Shown piece by piece: positions 1-8,071 of a stretch of 59,063 nt of DNA; position 1 is the first letter of the stretch, and the number at the start of each line of letters is the position of its first letter. Location: positions 1 to 59,063 of the forward strand of contig JAFIEB010000064.1 in assembly GCA_020832735.1 (NCBI GenBank). Direction: 5' to 3'. The notes below the pieces were generated by a model. The model was not told the DNA's origin. It did no database searches and saw only the letters and a program-made list of their open reading frames with translations. The translations under genes were made by a program, and so were the position numbers. Source of the DNA: Oceanicaulis sp. (lineage in GTDB: Bacteria > Pseudomonadota > Alphaproteobacteria > Caulobacterales > Maricaulaceae).

Positions 1-91
<91 letters not shown>

Positions 92-817
92 TTGGGGGGC
101 GCCTACGGGGCGCGCCACGGCCTGAACTGGGCCAATGGCGGCGCGGTCATGCGCATCACCGTGGAGCGCGCCGCGCGCACGGTCAGCGCGTCGGACATCT
201 CCCGCCTGATCGAGGAAGCGCTCTATGTCGAGACCGGCCAGGCCCATCTGGTCGAGCTGTCCAACCGCAGCCAGACCCTGCACGCCCCGCTCGGCAGCGC
301 AGGCGGGCCCGAACTGGTCAGCCTGGACCATGACGCGCGCGCCGGGCTGTTCCGGGCCGAGATCGCGCCCTGGCCGGGCGCCGCGCCCGAGCGCATTGGC
401 GGCCGGGTCCAGTCCGTGGCCGACGTGCCGGTGCTGACGCGCGCCGTATCGCGCGGCGAAACCCTCACATCTGATCATGTCCGCTGGGAGCGCCTGCCCG
501 CCAGCCAGGTCCGGCCCGACACGCTGACCGATCTGGACAGCCTGATCGGCCAGGAAGCGCGCCGGACCCTGCGCGCCGACACGCCGCTGCGCGCGATCGA
601 CCTGCAGTCGCCGGTCCTGATCAGCCGCGGCGACACCGTGCAGCTGATCTACCAGGTCGGGGGCCTGGTGCTCACCGCCCGCGCGCGCGCGCTCGACAAC
701 GCCGCCGAGGGCCAGAACGCGCGCTTTATGAATTTGCAATCCAACCGCACGGTCGAAGCGGTCGCCGAGGGGCCCGGCCGGGCCCGGATCGCGGCCTCGT
801 CCGCCTTCACCAACTAG
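92..817 (+). CDS. flgA: FlgA, flagellar P-ring assembly chaperone (5' end missing)
   Basis: Periplasmic chaperone needed for polymerisation of the FlgI P-ring. The readable 241 residues hold the C-terminal part of the family. An SAF-type segment starts near residue 109 (ADVPVLTRAVSRGETL, then RPDTLTDLDSLIGQEARRTL), followed by the conserved SRGDTVQL..GLVLTARARAL beta domain. No signal peptide is visible: the N-terminal part is lost in the corrupted contig end, and the start at 92 is only the first possible codon after an in-frame stop. The stop codon TAG overlaps the Shine-Dalgarno TAGGAG of flgH, so the two are co-transcribed. The client flgI lies 2.4 kb away. Confidence 0.85.
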   Translation: MGGAYGARHGLNWANGGAVMRITVERAARTVSASDISRLIEEALYVETGQAHLVELSNRSQTLHAPLGSAGGPELVSLDHDARAGLFRAEIAPWPGAAPERIGGRVQSVADVPVLTRAVSRGETLTSDHVRWERLPASQVRPDTLTDLDSLIGQEARRTLRADTPLRAIDLQSPVLISRGDTVQLIYQVGGLVLTARARALDNAAEGQNARFMNLQSNRTVEAVAEGPGRARIAASSAFTN

Positions 818-828
818 GAGCCAGCGCC

Positions 829-1626
829 ATGCGCCGCACCCTTCTCAACACCGCCGCCATGATCGCCGCCAGCGCCGCGCTGAGCGCCTGCGCGGCGACC
901 GACCGGCTGTCCTATATCGGCCAGCCGCCGCCGCTGTCGCCGATGGACAATACCGCCGTGCTGACCGGGTCGGTGAACGCGGCCGGCATGACGCCCGCCC
1001 AGATCGACGCGGCGCGCGCCCAGCGCATCCAGATGCTGATGGCCGAACGCGCCCAGACCCAGCGCCACGCCAACTCTTTGTGGAGCGCCAACACCACCAC
1101 CTTCTTCGGCGATCCGCGCGCCAGCTATGTCGGCGACGTGCTGACGGTGAGGATCAACATCTCCGACCGCGCCCAGGTGCAGAACCAGACCACGCGCGCG
1201 CGCCAGACCTCGGAGCGCTCCAACCTGACCAATTTCCTGGGCGGCGAAGCGGCGCTGGACGCCATCTTCAATGACGCCATCGATCCGGCGAACCTGACCC
1301 GGTTCGGCTCGAACTCATCCACCCAGGGGTCGGGCAGCGTCAACCGGTCCGAGACCATCACCATGACCGCCGCGGCCATCGTGGTGGACGTGTTGTGGAA
1401 CGGCAATCTGGTGATCCACGGCCGTCAGGAAGTGCGCATCAACAACGAGGTGCGAGAGCTTCTGATCTCGGGCATCGTGCGCCCGCAGGACATCGCTGCG
1501 GACAATTCCATCGACCACCAGAAAATCGCCGAGGCGCGGGTGTCGTATGGCGGACGCGGCCATATCTCCGAGATGCAGCGCCCGCCCATCGGTCAGGAAG
1601 TCTATAACCTTCTGTGGCCATTCTAG
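829..1626 (+). CDS. flgH: FlgH, flagellar L-ring lipoprotein
   Basis: Outer-membrane lipoprotein that forms the L-ring bushing around the flagellar rod. The 265-residue protein starts with a lipoprotein signal (residues 1-21, lipobox LSAC). Family hallmarks are NSLWSANTTTFFGDPRA around residues 82-98, VGDVLTVRINISDRAQ and the C-terminal VSYGGRGHISEMQRP. Length is normal for the family. The start at 829 is set by AGGAG overlapping the flgA stop. FlgH and FlgA adjacent in this order is common in Alphaproteobacteria. Confidence 0.96.
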   Translation: MRRTLLNTAAMIAASAALSACAATDRLSYIGQPPPLSPMDNTAVLTGSVNAAGMTPAQIDAARAQRIQMLMAERAQTQRHANSLWSANTTTFFGDPRASYVGDVLTVRINISDRAQVQNQTTRARQTSERSNLTNFLGGEAALDAIFNDAIDPANLTRFGSNSSTQGSGSVNRSETITMTAAAIVVDVLWNGNLVIHGRQEVRINNEVRELLISGIVRPQDIAADNSIDHQKIAEARVSYGGRGHISEMQRPPIGQEVYNLLWPF

Positions 1627-1630
1627 GCTT

Positions 1631-2014
1631 ATGACCGCCGGCCCCGAGATCGAACGCTTCACCCTGGACGGCGCCAACGTGCTGTGCATCCGCACGCGCG
1701 GCCGCAACAGCGTGGCGGCGAGCCGGGCCAACGCCCCGCGCCTGTGCCAGCGCATGGCTGACGAGGGGCGCGACGGGCTGATTCTCGATTACAGCGACTG
1801 CGCGCTGGAGCATACCGTGCCGCAATTCGCCTCGGTGGCGGAGATTTTCGCTGAACACATGCCCCGCCAGGCCGCATTGGCCTATGTCTACAGCCAGGCC
1901 AACATGATGCATGCGCTCATGATGACCAAAATGCTGCACAAGTCGGGGTTCAAGGCGCGCGCCTTCGCGCGCTGGGACGAAGCGGAAAGCTGGATGCGGG
2001 CCGAGCTCGCCTGA
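1631..2014 (+). CDS. STAS/SpoIIAA-like hypothetical protein
   Basis: A 127-residue soluble protein with no signal peptide. It has the alternating strand/helix pattern of a small STAS or SpoIIAA-like fold, with hydrophobic strands VLCIRTRG and GLILDYSD and a helix-strand ending KARAFARWDEAESWMRAEL. It starts 4 nt after the flgH stop, so it probably belongs to the same transcript, and its stop lies 3 nt from the stop of convergent dksA. I do not recognise a named function. The position suggests a link to motility or signalling, but that is inference. The start at 1631 was chosen over an upstream codon inside flgH. Confidence 0.7.
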   Translation: MTAGPEIERFTLDGANVLCIRTRGRNSVAASRANAPRLCQRMADEGRDGLILDYSDCALEHTVPQFASVAEIFAEHMPRQAALAYVYSQANMMHALMMTKMLHKSGFKARAFARWDEAESWMRAELA

Positions 2015-2017
2015 GCG

Positions 2018-2449
2018 TCAGTCGTCGCGGTGCACCCGCTCGGAGCGCTCATGACGCTCCTGGGCCTCCAGGCTCAGCGTGGCCACCGGCCGGGCGTCCA
2101 GACGGGCCAGCGAGATCGGCTCGCCGGTTTCCTCGCAATAGCCGTAGGTGTCTTCCTCGATCCGGCGCAGGGCGGCGTCGATCTTGGCGACCAGCTTGCG
2201 CTGGCGGTCGCGGGCGCGCAGCTCAAGCGCGCGGTCGGTCTCGGTGGAGGCCCGGTCGGCCAGGTCAGGCAGCGCGCCGATATCTTCCTGCAGGGCCGAC
2301 AGGGTGGTGCGGCTCTCGCGGATGATCTCGTCTTTCCAGGCCATGAGCTTGCGGCGGAAATATTCCTTCTGCCGCTCATTCATGAAGGGCTCTGCATCGC
2401 TGGGGATGTAGCCCTTGGGCAGTTCGATCGTGGAATCCGTAACAGCCAT
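2018..2449 (-). CDS. dksA: DksA/TraR-family RNA polymerase regulator, cysteine-poor type
   Basis: Secondary-channel RNA polymerase-binding factor of the stringent response, working with (p)ppGpp. The 143-residue protein shows the alphaproteobacterial DksA pattern: an N-terminal ELPKGYIPSDAEPFMNERQ, a coiled-coil around residues 24-100, and the C-terminal zinc-finger region TYGYCEETGEPISLARL. Only one cysteine remains of the canonical four-cysteine finger (CxxT, second pair absent), so it may fold without zinc. The start at 2449 has a GGAG 8 nt upstream; an in-frame ATG at 2467 is less likely. It lies downstream of fliX on the same strand with a 146-bp gap. Confidence 0.9.
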   Translation of the reverse strand: MAVTDSTIELPKGYIPSDAEPFMNERQKEYFRRKLMAWKDEIIRESRTTLSALQEDIGALPDLADRASTETDRALELRARDRQRKLVAKIDAALRRIEEDTYGYCEETGEPISLARLDARPVATLSLEAQERHERSERVHRDD

Positions 2450-2595
2450 ACTCGCGACTCCATCCATCCCCGGTCAGGGCGCGCGGAGAATATCCGGCAA
2501 AGCCCTCAAGTCAATCAATCGGCGCTGTTAGTGGGCAAGTTTGGCGCCAGTGTGAATTTCTTGTGAACATTGAGGCTATTGAACAGCGGTCACAT

Positions 2596-3015
2596 TCAGC
2601 GGCCATGCTTGGCCAGCTCCACCGCGGCGCGAATCTCCACCTCGTCCAGGGCCGCCTCCAGGCGCGGATCGCGGGTCGCGTCGCGCTGGGTCTTGACCGT
2701 CTCCATCAGGCGCTCGAGCGTCTCGCGCGGCAGGGCCCCGTCGAGAATCGCCAGCCTGAGATCGTCGAGCACATCGAGCAGGCTCAGCGCGCGGTCCGTG
2801 GCGCGCCGGCGGGCGGCCTGAAAATCCTCGGCGCCCTGCAGAGCCATCAGCGCCTCGATGGAATTGACCGATGCGGCCGCGCTCATCGCGCCGCCTTTCG
2901 CCGGGCCGGACGGCGCGGCTGCGCTCTCGGGCGAAAAACCCTGGCCGGACCGCGCGCCGGACGTCTTGCGGGCGGGCGAGGCCGGCTGGGCTGGGCGCGG
3001 GGCGTTGATTTTCAT
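2596..3015 (-). CDS. fliX: FliX, class II flagellar assembly checkpoint regulator
   Basis: In Caulobacter FliX couples completion of the early flagellar basal body to FlbD, the sigma54 activator of later flagellar genes. The 139-residue product matches the family length and architecture: a basic, proline-rich N-terminus (MKINAPRPAQ), a flexible region, and a conserved helical C-terminus with SIEALMALQGAEDF, RALSLLDVLDDLRLAILDG and DEVEIRAAVELAKHGR. The start at 3015 was chosen because family members begin MKI; an upstream ATG at 3045 would add an unlikely tail. It is divergent from flgI, with a CtrA-type site about 50 bp upstream of its start. Confidence 0.9.
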   Translation of the reverse strand: MKINAPRPAQPASPARKTSGARSGQGFSPESAAAPSGPAKGGAMSAAASVNSIEALMALQGAEDFQAARRRATDRALSLLDVLDDLRLAILDGALPRETLERLMETVKTQRDATRDPRLEAALDEVEIRAAVELAKHGR

Positions 3016-3066
3016 GGGCGGGTATCCAGACGCATGGGCTCGCATGCGAAGCTGGCTTAACCTGGG

Positions 3067-3081
3067 TTAACGCACGATTAA
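3067..3081 (-). promoter_or_regulatory. Full CtrA box (TTAA-N7-TTAA)
   Basis: TTAA at 3067-3070 and TTAA at 3078-3081 are separated by exactly seven bases, the full CtrA recognition pattern. A third TTAA sits at 3057-3060. The site lies 52-66 bp upstream of the fliX start, where a CtrA-activated class II promoter would need it. Binding is inferred. Confidence 0.65.
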
Positions 3082-3097
3082 GCCCGCCGCCCGGACC

Positions 3098-3110
3098 GGC
3101 AAATTTTGCC
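3098..3110. promoter_or_regulatory. ftr-like palindrome, candidate FlbD enhancer site
   Basis: GGCAAATTTTGCC is a perfect inverted repeat around one central base. It resembles the ftr elements bound by FlbD in Caulobacter flagellar promoters (from memory of the consensus). It sits about 90 bp upstream of the sigma54 promoter of flgI, the normal enhancer distance, and beside the fliX promoter. Confidence 0.55.
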
Positions 3111-3148
3111 CGCCCTGCCCGCCGCACGGCAGATCCCGCCGGGCCCGC

Positions 3149-3183
3149 ATTATGCTATACTATTGTATTATATATACTATTTT
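3149..3183. promoter_or_regulatory. AT-rich spacer between enhancer and sigma54 promoter
   Basis: About 35 bases made almost entirely of A and T in an otherwise very GC-rich region. It contains a 9-base direct repeat TATACTATT at 3156-3164 and 3173-3181. It lies between the ftr-like site and the -24/-12 promoter, where a DNA-bending protein such as IHF acts in sigma54 promoters. I do not see an exact IHF consensus, so the bending role is inferred. Confidence 0.45.
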
Positions 3184-3194
3184 CCCGTTAACCC

Positions 3195-3210
3195 TGGCAC
3201 GAATCTCGCA
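3195..3210 (+). promoter_or_regulatory. sigma54 (-24/-12) promoter of the flgI operon
   Basis: TGGCACGAATCTCGCA has GG (3196-3197) and GC (3208-3209) separated by ten bases, as in the TGGCAC-N5-TTGCA consensus. There is one mismatch (TCGC for TTGC). It ends 34 bp before the flgI start codon. Confidence 0.7.
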
Positions 3211-3244
3211 CGGGCGCCTGTGACACTCGCCGGAGCCAGGTGGC

Positions 3245-4354
3245 ATGATGATCCGACTGACCGCCCTGATTTGCGCCTTCGCCCTTTGCGCGGCCCTTGC
3301 CGGGGACGCGCTGGCCAATCCGCGCATCAAGGATATCGCCGATGTGGAGGGCGTGCGCGCCAACCAGCTGGTCGGCTACGGCCTGGTGGTGGGTCTGGAC
3401 GGATCGGGCGACACGCTGCGCAACGCGGCCTTCACCCGCCAAGCCATGAATTCCATGCTCGAGCGCTTCAACATCAATGTGCGCGAGGCCGATCTGCGCA
3501 CCGGCAATGTCGCCGCGGTGATGGTGACCGCCGAACTGCCGCCCTTCGGCATGCAGGGCACGCGCATCGACGTGTCGGTGTCGGCGCTGGGCGACGCCAA
3601 CAGCCTGCAGGGCGGGGTGCTGATCGCCACGCCGCTGATGGGCGCCAATGGCGAGGTGTTCGCCGTGGCCCAGGGCTCGGTGGCTGCAGGCGGGTTTTCC
3701 GCCGGCGGCCAGGCCGCCAGCGTGACGCGCGGCGTGCCCACAAGCGGGCGCATCGCCAATGGCGCAGTGATCGAGCGGGAGATGGAATTCGATCTGGCCG
3801 CCCGCGACGTCATCCGCCTGTCGCTGCGCAATCCCGATTTCACCACCGCCCGGCGCATGGCCGACGCGATCAACGCCTATCTGGGCGCAGGCGCGGCGGC
3901 GGCGCAGAACCCTTCGACGGTTTCGCTGAGCCGCCCGTCCGGATTTCGCGGCGACATGGTGATGCTGCTGGCCGAGATCGAGCAGCTGCGCGTCCAGGCC
4001 GACATGCGCGCGCGCGTCGTCATCGATGAAAGCACCGGCACCATCGTCATGGGCGATAATGTGCGCGTGTCCACCGTCGCCATCGCCCAGGGCGGGCTGA
4101 CCGTGACCGTGGCCGAAAGCCCGATCGCCAGCCAGCCTGCGCCCTTCTCCGACGGCGAGCCGGTGGTGCTGCCGCGCACCGACGTGACGGTCGAGGAGGA
4201 CCAGCGCGAGATGGGCGTGCTGCAGAGCACGGTGACCCTGCGCGAGCTGGTCGACGGGCTTAATGCGCTGGGCGTCAGCCCGCGCGACCTCATCACCATC
4301 CTGCAGACGATCAAGGCCGCCGGGGCCCTGCAGGCGGATATCGAGGTGCTGTGA
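3245..4354 (+). CDS. flgI: FlgI, flagellar P-ring protein
   Basis: Periplasmic ring protein of the flagellar basal body, assembled with FlgA. The 369-residue precursor has a Sec signal peptide (residues 1-25, ending GDALA before NPRIKDIADVEG). The family signature follows: RANQLVGYGLVVGLDGSGDT, FTRQAMNSMLERFNI, and the C-terminal GDNVRVSTVAIAQGGLTVTV and VDGLNALGVSPRDLITILQ. Length is typical. It is the first gene of a three-gene operon whose members overlap by one and four bases, driven by the upstream sigma54-type promoter and ftr-like site. Confidence 0.97.
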   Translation: MMIRLTALICAFALCAALAGDALANPRIKDIADVEGVRANQLVGYGLVVGLDGSGDTLRNAAFTRQAMNSMLERFNINVREADLRTGNVAAVMVTAELPPFGMQGTRIDVSVSALGDANSLQGGVLIATPLMGANGEVFAVAQGSVAAGGFSAGGQAASVTRGVPTSGRIANGAVIEREMEFDLAARDVIRLSLRNPDFTTARRMADAINAYLGAGAAAAQNPSTVSLSRPSGFRGDMVMLLAEIEQLRVQADMRARVVIDESTGTIVMGDNVRVSTVAIAQGGLTVTVAESPIASQPAPFSDGEPVVLPRTDVTVEEDQREMGVLQSTVTLRELVDGLNALGVSPRDLITILQTIKAAGALQADIEVL

Positions 4355-4680
4355 TGGACAATCCGGCCGACGCCCAGCTCCACGCCGCCATGTTTTCCGC
4401 CCGCGCCGGACAGGGCGCGCCGGATCCGCGCCAGGCGCGCACGCCCGAACAAATCCGCGAAACCGCCCAGGATTTCGAGGCGGTGTTCCTGGCCCAGGTG
4501 CTCGAAGCCATGATGGGCGAGAGCACGCAGTCGAGCTTTGGCGGCGGTCCGGGCGAGGCCGCGTTCAGCTCCATGTTGAACGAGGAATACGCACGGGTGA
4601 TGGCCAAAGCCGGCGGCATCGGCCTGGCCGATTCCCTGGCCCGTGAAATGCTGCGCTATCAGGAGGTCCAGGAGTCATGA
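4354..4680 (+). CDS. Rod-binding protein (FlgJ N-terminal/CheL type)
   Basis: A 108-residue protein equal to the N-terminal rod-binding half of FlgJ, without a muramidase domain, as usual in Alphaproteobacteria (CheL in Caulobacter). Conserved features are ETAQDFEAVFLAQVLEAMM around residues 34-52 and the C-terminal GIGLADSLAREMLR. It probably caps or guides rod assembly in the periplasm. The start codon shares one base with the flgI stop (TGATG), and the stop overlaps the next gene by four bases, indicating translational coupling. Confidence 0.9.
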   Translation: MDNPADAQLHAAMFSARAGQGAPDPRQARTPEQIRETAQDFEAVFLAQVLEAMMGESTQSSFGGGPGEAAFSSMLNEEYARVMAKAGGIGLADSLAREMLRYQEVQES

Positions 4681-5117
4681 GCGAACTCGCCGCCAGCACG
4701 CCCGACGCGCGCGCAGAAGAGCTGATCCGCCTCACCGGACGCCTGACCACAATGCTCGATCAGGAGACAGAGCTGTTCGAGGCGCGCCGCCCGCATGAAG
4801 CGGTGGCGATGCAGACCGAGAAAATGCGCCTGGCCACGCTCTACCGCGCCGAAACCCAGCGCGCCGCGCGCGAGCCGGAGCGCCTGGCCGGACTCGCCCC
4901 CGCCCTCAAACAACGCCTGATCGAGGCGACCGAAAGCTTCAACGCCGCGCTTGAGCGCAACCACGCCGCCGTCGAGGCGCTCAAAGTGCTCACCGAAGGG
5001 CTGGTGCGCGCCATCGCCGAGGAAGCCTCGCGCCAGAAACAGGCCCAGGCCGGCTACGGCCCGTCAGCCGCGCGCTATGGCGCGGTGGGCGCATTGGCGT
5101 GCAATCAGACGGCCTGA
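4677..5117 (+). CDS. flbY: FlbY/FlgN-like flagellar chaperone
   Basis: A 146-residue, largely helical cytoplasmic protein with heptad-like stretches (LIRLTGRLTTMLDQETELFE and RLIEATESFNAALERNHAAVEALK). Its place after flgI and the rod-binding protein equals that of flbY in Caulobacter. The sequence is compatible with the FlgN export-chaperone fold, but similarity is weak and the symbol rests partly on synteny. The start overlaps the upstream stop (ATGA). It ends 7 nt from the stop of convergent flaEY. Confidence 0.7.
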   Translation: MSELAASTPDARAEELIRLTGRLTTMLDQETELFEARRPHEAVAMQTEKMRLATLYRAETQRAAREPERLAGLAPALKQRLIEATESFNAALERNHAAVEALKVLTEGLVRAIAEEASRQKQAQAGYGPSAARYGAVGALACNQTA

Positions 5118-5124
5118 TCAATCC

Positions 5125-7872
5125 CTAGAAAAACCCCAGCGTCTCGCCCCCGCCGCCGCCCATCAGGCGGTCCAGGCCGGACTGGTAATTGGCGATCTGC
5201 GCGGTGAGATAGCTGGGAACCGGGCCGCCGCGCTTGCCGTTGGCGGGGCCTTTGAGCATCTCTTTCAGCGCCGGATCCTGGGTCAGCTCGCGCCAGGCGC
5301 GCTGAATCTTGGCCTGGGCGTCCGACAACGCCTCATAGGCGGCCTGGGCCGAGGCGCGGTCGCGGATCGACATCATGTCGGGCAGCTCCAGCGCGAACAC
5401 GGGCGGCGCGTCCGAGGTCGCATCCTTGTTGCGGTCGCGCGGCGAGGCCTTGCCGGTGATCGAGCCGGACGGCAGGCCGAGGGCGGACAGCGCGTCGCGC
5501 CCGTTCGCGCCAGGCGTCAGCTCGATGGTGACGCCGGCCTTGGGCGTCAGGCGCAGGCCATCGCCCTCGCGCGTGCGGCGCACATCGGCCGAGCCGTTGA
5601 ACAGCATGGCCGCGTTCAGCTTGAAGGTCAGCGAGCGCATGGTCTCGTTCGGCCCGATCTCGATGCGGCGCGTGCGCCCGCCATCGACCGAGATGAAGAA
5701 ATGATCGCCCGCGCGCACGCTGGAGCGCTGGGTGATCACCCGGCTGTCGGCGTAGACCACCGCCCCGTTGGGCAGGCCAAGCTGGTTGAGCACCGTGTCG
5801 CCGCCTGAATCCACCATGATGCCGGTGGCTTCCGACATGCCCCCGCGCCCTGAAATCTGGCGCGTCCAGTCCAGCGCGCCGGTGGCGGCGTCAAACCCGG
5901 CGGCGAAGCTGTTGCGCTCGCCCGACTGCTCGGACCCGGGCAGCGCGCCCGTGGTCGTGCCCGCCAGATAAACCTTGCCGCCTTCAACCCGTATGGCAGT
6001 GGCGGCGTTGTCGCCATCGGTCCCCAGGAACGTGGTGTAGGCCACCTCCGGCTCAGCCCCGTCGGTGAGCTTGACCAGCATGGCGTCGCGCCCGCCTGCA
6101 TTCGGGTTCAGGGGATCGCTGGGCGCAAACCCGGCGCCCGCTGCCCCGGCCAGATAGATGGCGCCGTCATCGCCGACTTCGAGGCCGGCGATGCGCCCGC
6201 CGTCCAGATCGCCCAGATCCATGCGCCAGACCGGATCGCCGGTTCCGTCATCCCCGGCGGCGAATTTCACCAACACGGCGCGCCCGTCCACCTCGCTGGC
6301 GGTTATCAGCCCGCCATCGGCGGCCATGGCGACCGCGCGCACGCGCTCCACCCCGGCGCCGGCCTCCACCGCGCGGGTATAGAGCGCCGTCCCGTCCGCG
6401 CCGATGGCGCGCACATAGCCGTCGACCATGCCCTGATGAGCCATGCCGCCAAAGCCCGACCGGGTCTCGCCGGCGACATACACCGTCCCGTCCGCGCCCG
6501 CAGTCACGCTCAGCGCCCGGTCATCGCCCTGGCCGCCAAAGCGCTGGACCCATTGCTCCACGCCGTCAGCGTTGAATTTCACCACCAGCGAATCCTGGCC
6601 GCCAAGCGCATTCGTGCCGCCCAGCGCGCCGGTGACCGAGCCGGCGACAATGACATTGCCCTGCCCGTCCACCGCCAGCGAGGCGCCCGACGCGCTTTCG
6701 GCCGCGCCGAGCGCGCGCGTCCAGACCAGCTTGCCGGTGGTGTCATAGCGCTGCACCACAAGGTCCTGCTCGCCCTTCAGGGACTGGCCGGCGACGCTGG
6801 ACGCGGCGTGGCCGACCACATAGACGCCGCCGTCCAGCGCCTGGGCGGTGTCAAGGATGCGCAAGGGGTTGGACGTCTGGCTGGTGCGGGTCTCGCCGCG
6901 GTCATTGGTGGTTTCGGAGACCTCTGCATCGGCTTCGATGCGGCGGGTGAAATCGACCTGCCCCCCGCCGTCCAGGCCGCTGATCCGGGTGAGCTGGCCG
7001 GCGGCGGCGTCCCCGGTCCCGCTCGCCCCGGCGAGCCAGACGGCGGGCGCCGCCTCGGGCGCGGAGAAGCTGACGCGTTCGGTGAGTATGCCGCGAATAT
7101 TGAAGCCCCAGTCATCGCCCGCGATCACGCCGAACTCATTGGGCGTCCCGATCCGGACCCGCTCGAAGCGGGTCAGCATCTCGGCGTCTTCAAGCTTCTG
7201 GTTGATCAGCCCGATGACATTGTCGAGCGTGCGCGGCTGGGCGCCCAGCTCGGACAGATCAATGGCGATATCGGTGTCGCCGCCATGCTTGCGCACGGTG
7301 ATGGTGAAGGCGACATCGCCCTGGAAGGCCCCGACTTCTGCATCAAACGGGCCCGAATGCACCGCGCGTGTCTGGTATTGCGACAGGCCGCGCGACACCA
7401 CCAGCTCGCTCTCGGCCTTGCTGAGCTCCTTGCCGCGCAGCACCGAGACGCCTTCAAGCTCGATATCCTTGAAGAACCCCGTCAGCTGGGACAGGCCCTC
7501 GTCGAAGCGGCGTTGCCAGAACGTGCGGTCAAACTCGTTCACATTGCGCTGCATGGCCGCATCGGCCAGCGCCTGCAGGCCGCGCAGCCCCTCATACATC
7601 GCAAACAGTTGCTGCTCGTCACGGCTGGCGTTCTTGCTGGCGAAATTGGACAGCGTGCTGTCGAAGAAACGGCCATTGGCCAGCACATTGCGGCGCAGGG
7701 TTTCCAGCGCGGTGATGGACCCGCGCGGATCCCAGGGCGGCAGGACCTTCGGTTTGGCGTTCTTGGCGGCGCCGGGCTCCTTGCCGCTGGCGGACGCGCC
7801 GGAGAACCCCGCCAGCTGCTGGGCTGAGCGCGCGCCGTACCACGCGCCGAGCAGGTCCACCGAAAACGCCAT
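5125..7872 (-). CDS. flaEY: FlaEY-like flagellar protein with SBBP beta-propeller repeats
   Basis: A 915-residue protein matching Caulobacter FlaEY in size, N-terminus (MAFSVDLLGAWYGARS) and position beside a flagellin-sugar gene. FlaEY is needed for normal flagellin modification/assembly, with unknown biochemistry. Residues ~1-200 are helical and resemble filament-type proteins. Residues ~310-650 contain repeated blocks of the form D-G-x-V-Y-V-A-G-x-T and V-V-K-F/Y-D-x-x-G-x-x-x-W, typical of SBBP/beta-propeller repeats. Around 690-790 there is a flagellin-hook IN-like segment (GDHFFISVDGG...MRSLTFKLNAAM). The C-terminus is helical and glycine-rich. The start at 7872 drops a spurious 21-residue extension. 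Confidence 0.75.
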   Translation of the reverse strand: MAFSVDLLGAWYGARSAQQLAGFSGASASGKEPGAAKNAKPKVLPPWDPRGSITALETLRRNVLANGRFFDSTLSNFASKNASRDEQQLFAMYEGLRGLQALADAAMQRNVNEFDRTFWQRRFDEGLSQLTGFFKDIELEGVSVLRGKELSKAESELVVSRGLSQYQTRAVHSGPFDAEVGAFQGDVAFTITVRKHGGDTDIAIDLSELGAQPRTLDNVIGLINQKLEDAEMLTRFERVRIGTPNEFGVIAGDDWGFNIRGILTERVSFSAPEAAPAVWLAGASGTGDAAAGQLTRISGLDGGGQVDFTRRIEADAEVSETTNDRGETRTSQTSNPLRILDTAQALDGGVYVVGHAASSVAGQSLKGEQDLVVQRYDTTGKLVWTRALGAAESASGASLAVDGQGNVIVAGSVTGALGGTNALGGQDSLVVKFNADGVEQWVQRFGGQGDDRALSVTAGADGTVYVAGETRSGFGGMAHQGMVDGYVRAIGADGTALYTRAVEAGAGVERVRAVAMAADGGLITASEVDGRAVLVKFAAGDDGTGDPVWRMDLGDLDGGRIAGLEVGDDGAIYLAGAAGAGFAPSDPLNPNAGGRDAMLVKLTDGAEPEVAYTTFLGTDGDNAATAIRVEGGKVYLAGTTTGALPGSEQSGERNSFAAGFDAATGALDWTRQISGRGGMSEATGIMVDSGGDTVLNQLGLPNGAVVYADSRVITQRSSVRAGDHFFISVDGGRTRRIEIGPNETMRSLTFKLNAAMLFNGSADVRRTREGDGLRLTPKAGVTIELTPGANGRDALSALGLPSGSITGKASPRDRNKDATSDAPPVFALELPDMMSIRDRASAQAAYEALSDAQAKIQRAWRELTQDPALKEMLKGPANGKRGGPVPSYLTAQIANYQSGLDRLMGGGGGETLGFF

Positions 7873-8071
7873 CGCGTATCGTCCATATCCCTTTTGCGCG
7901 CTTGCGCGCCGCAGGCGGCCATCATCGCCCCGCAAGCGCTTACAATTCGTTAGGATGCAGCGATCCGCGCGCGCATGCGCGCCAGGGCAAGCCCCAAGAC
8001 AAACGGAGCGTTAACCCGGCCCCGTTCAGCGTTAGACTGAGCAGCAGAGAATCACTTGCGGGGCGGAGCAT

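Noticed and set aside
814-1755. Long minus-strand open frames opposite flgH and the STAS-like gene
   Set aside because: GC-rich DNA gives long antisense frames; they lack family motifs and conflict with the well-supported flgH.
5125-7827. Plus-strand frames of 300-460 codons opposite flaEY
   Set aside because: They are shadows of the flaEY reading frame, rich in Arg/Ala/Pro, with no domain and no RBS.
7873-8071. sigma54 promoters for flaEY or pseB
   Set aside because: I searched both strands of the gap for GG-N10-GC with flanking TGGCAC/TTGC and found none.
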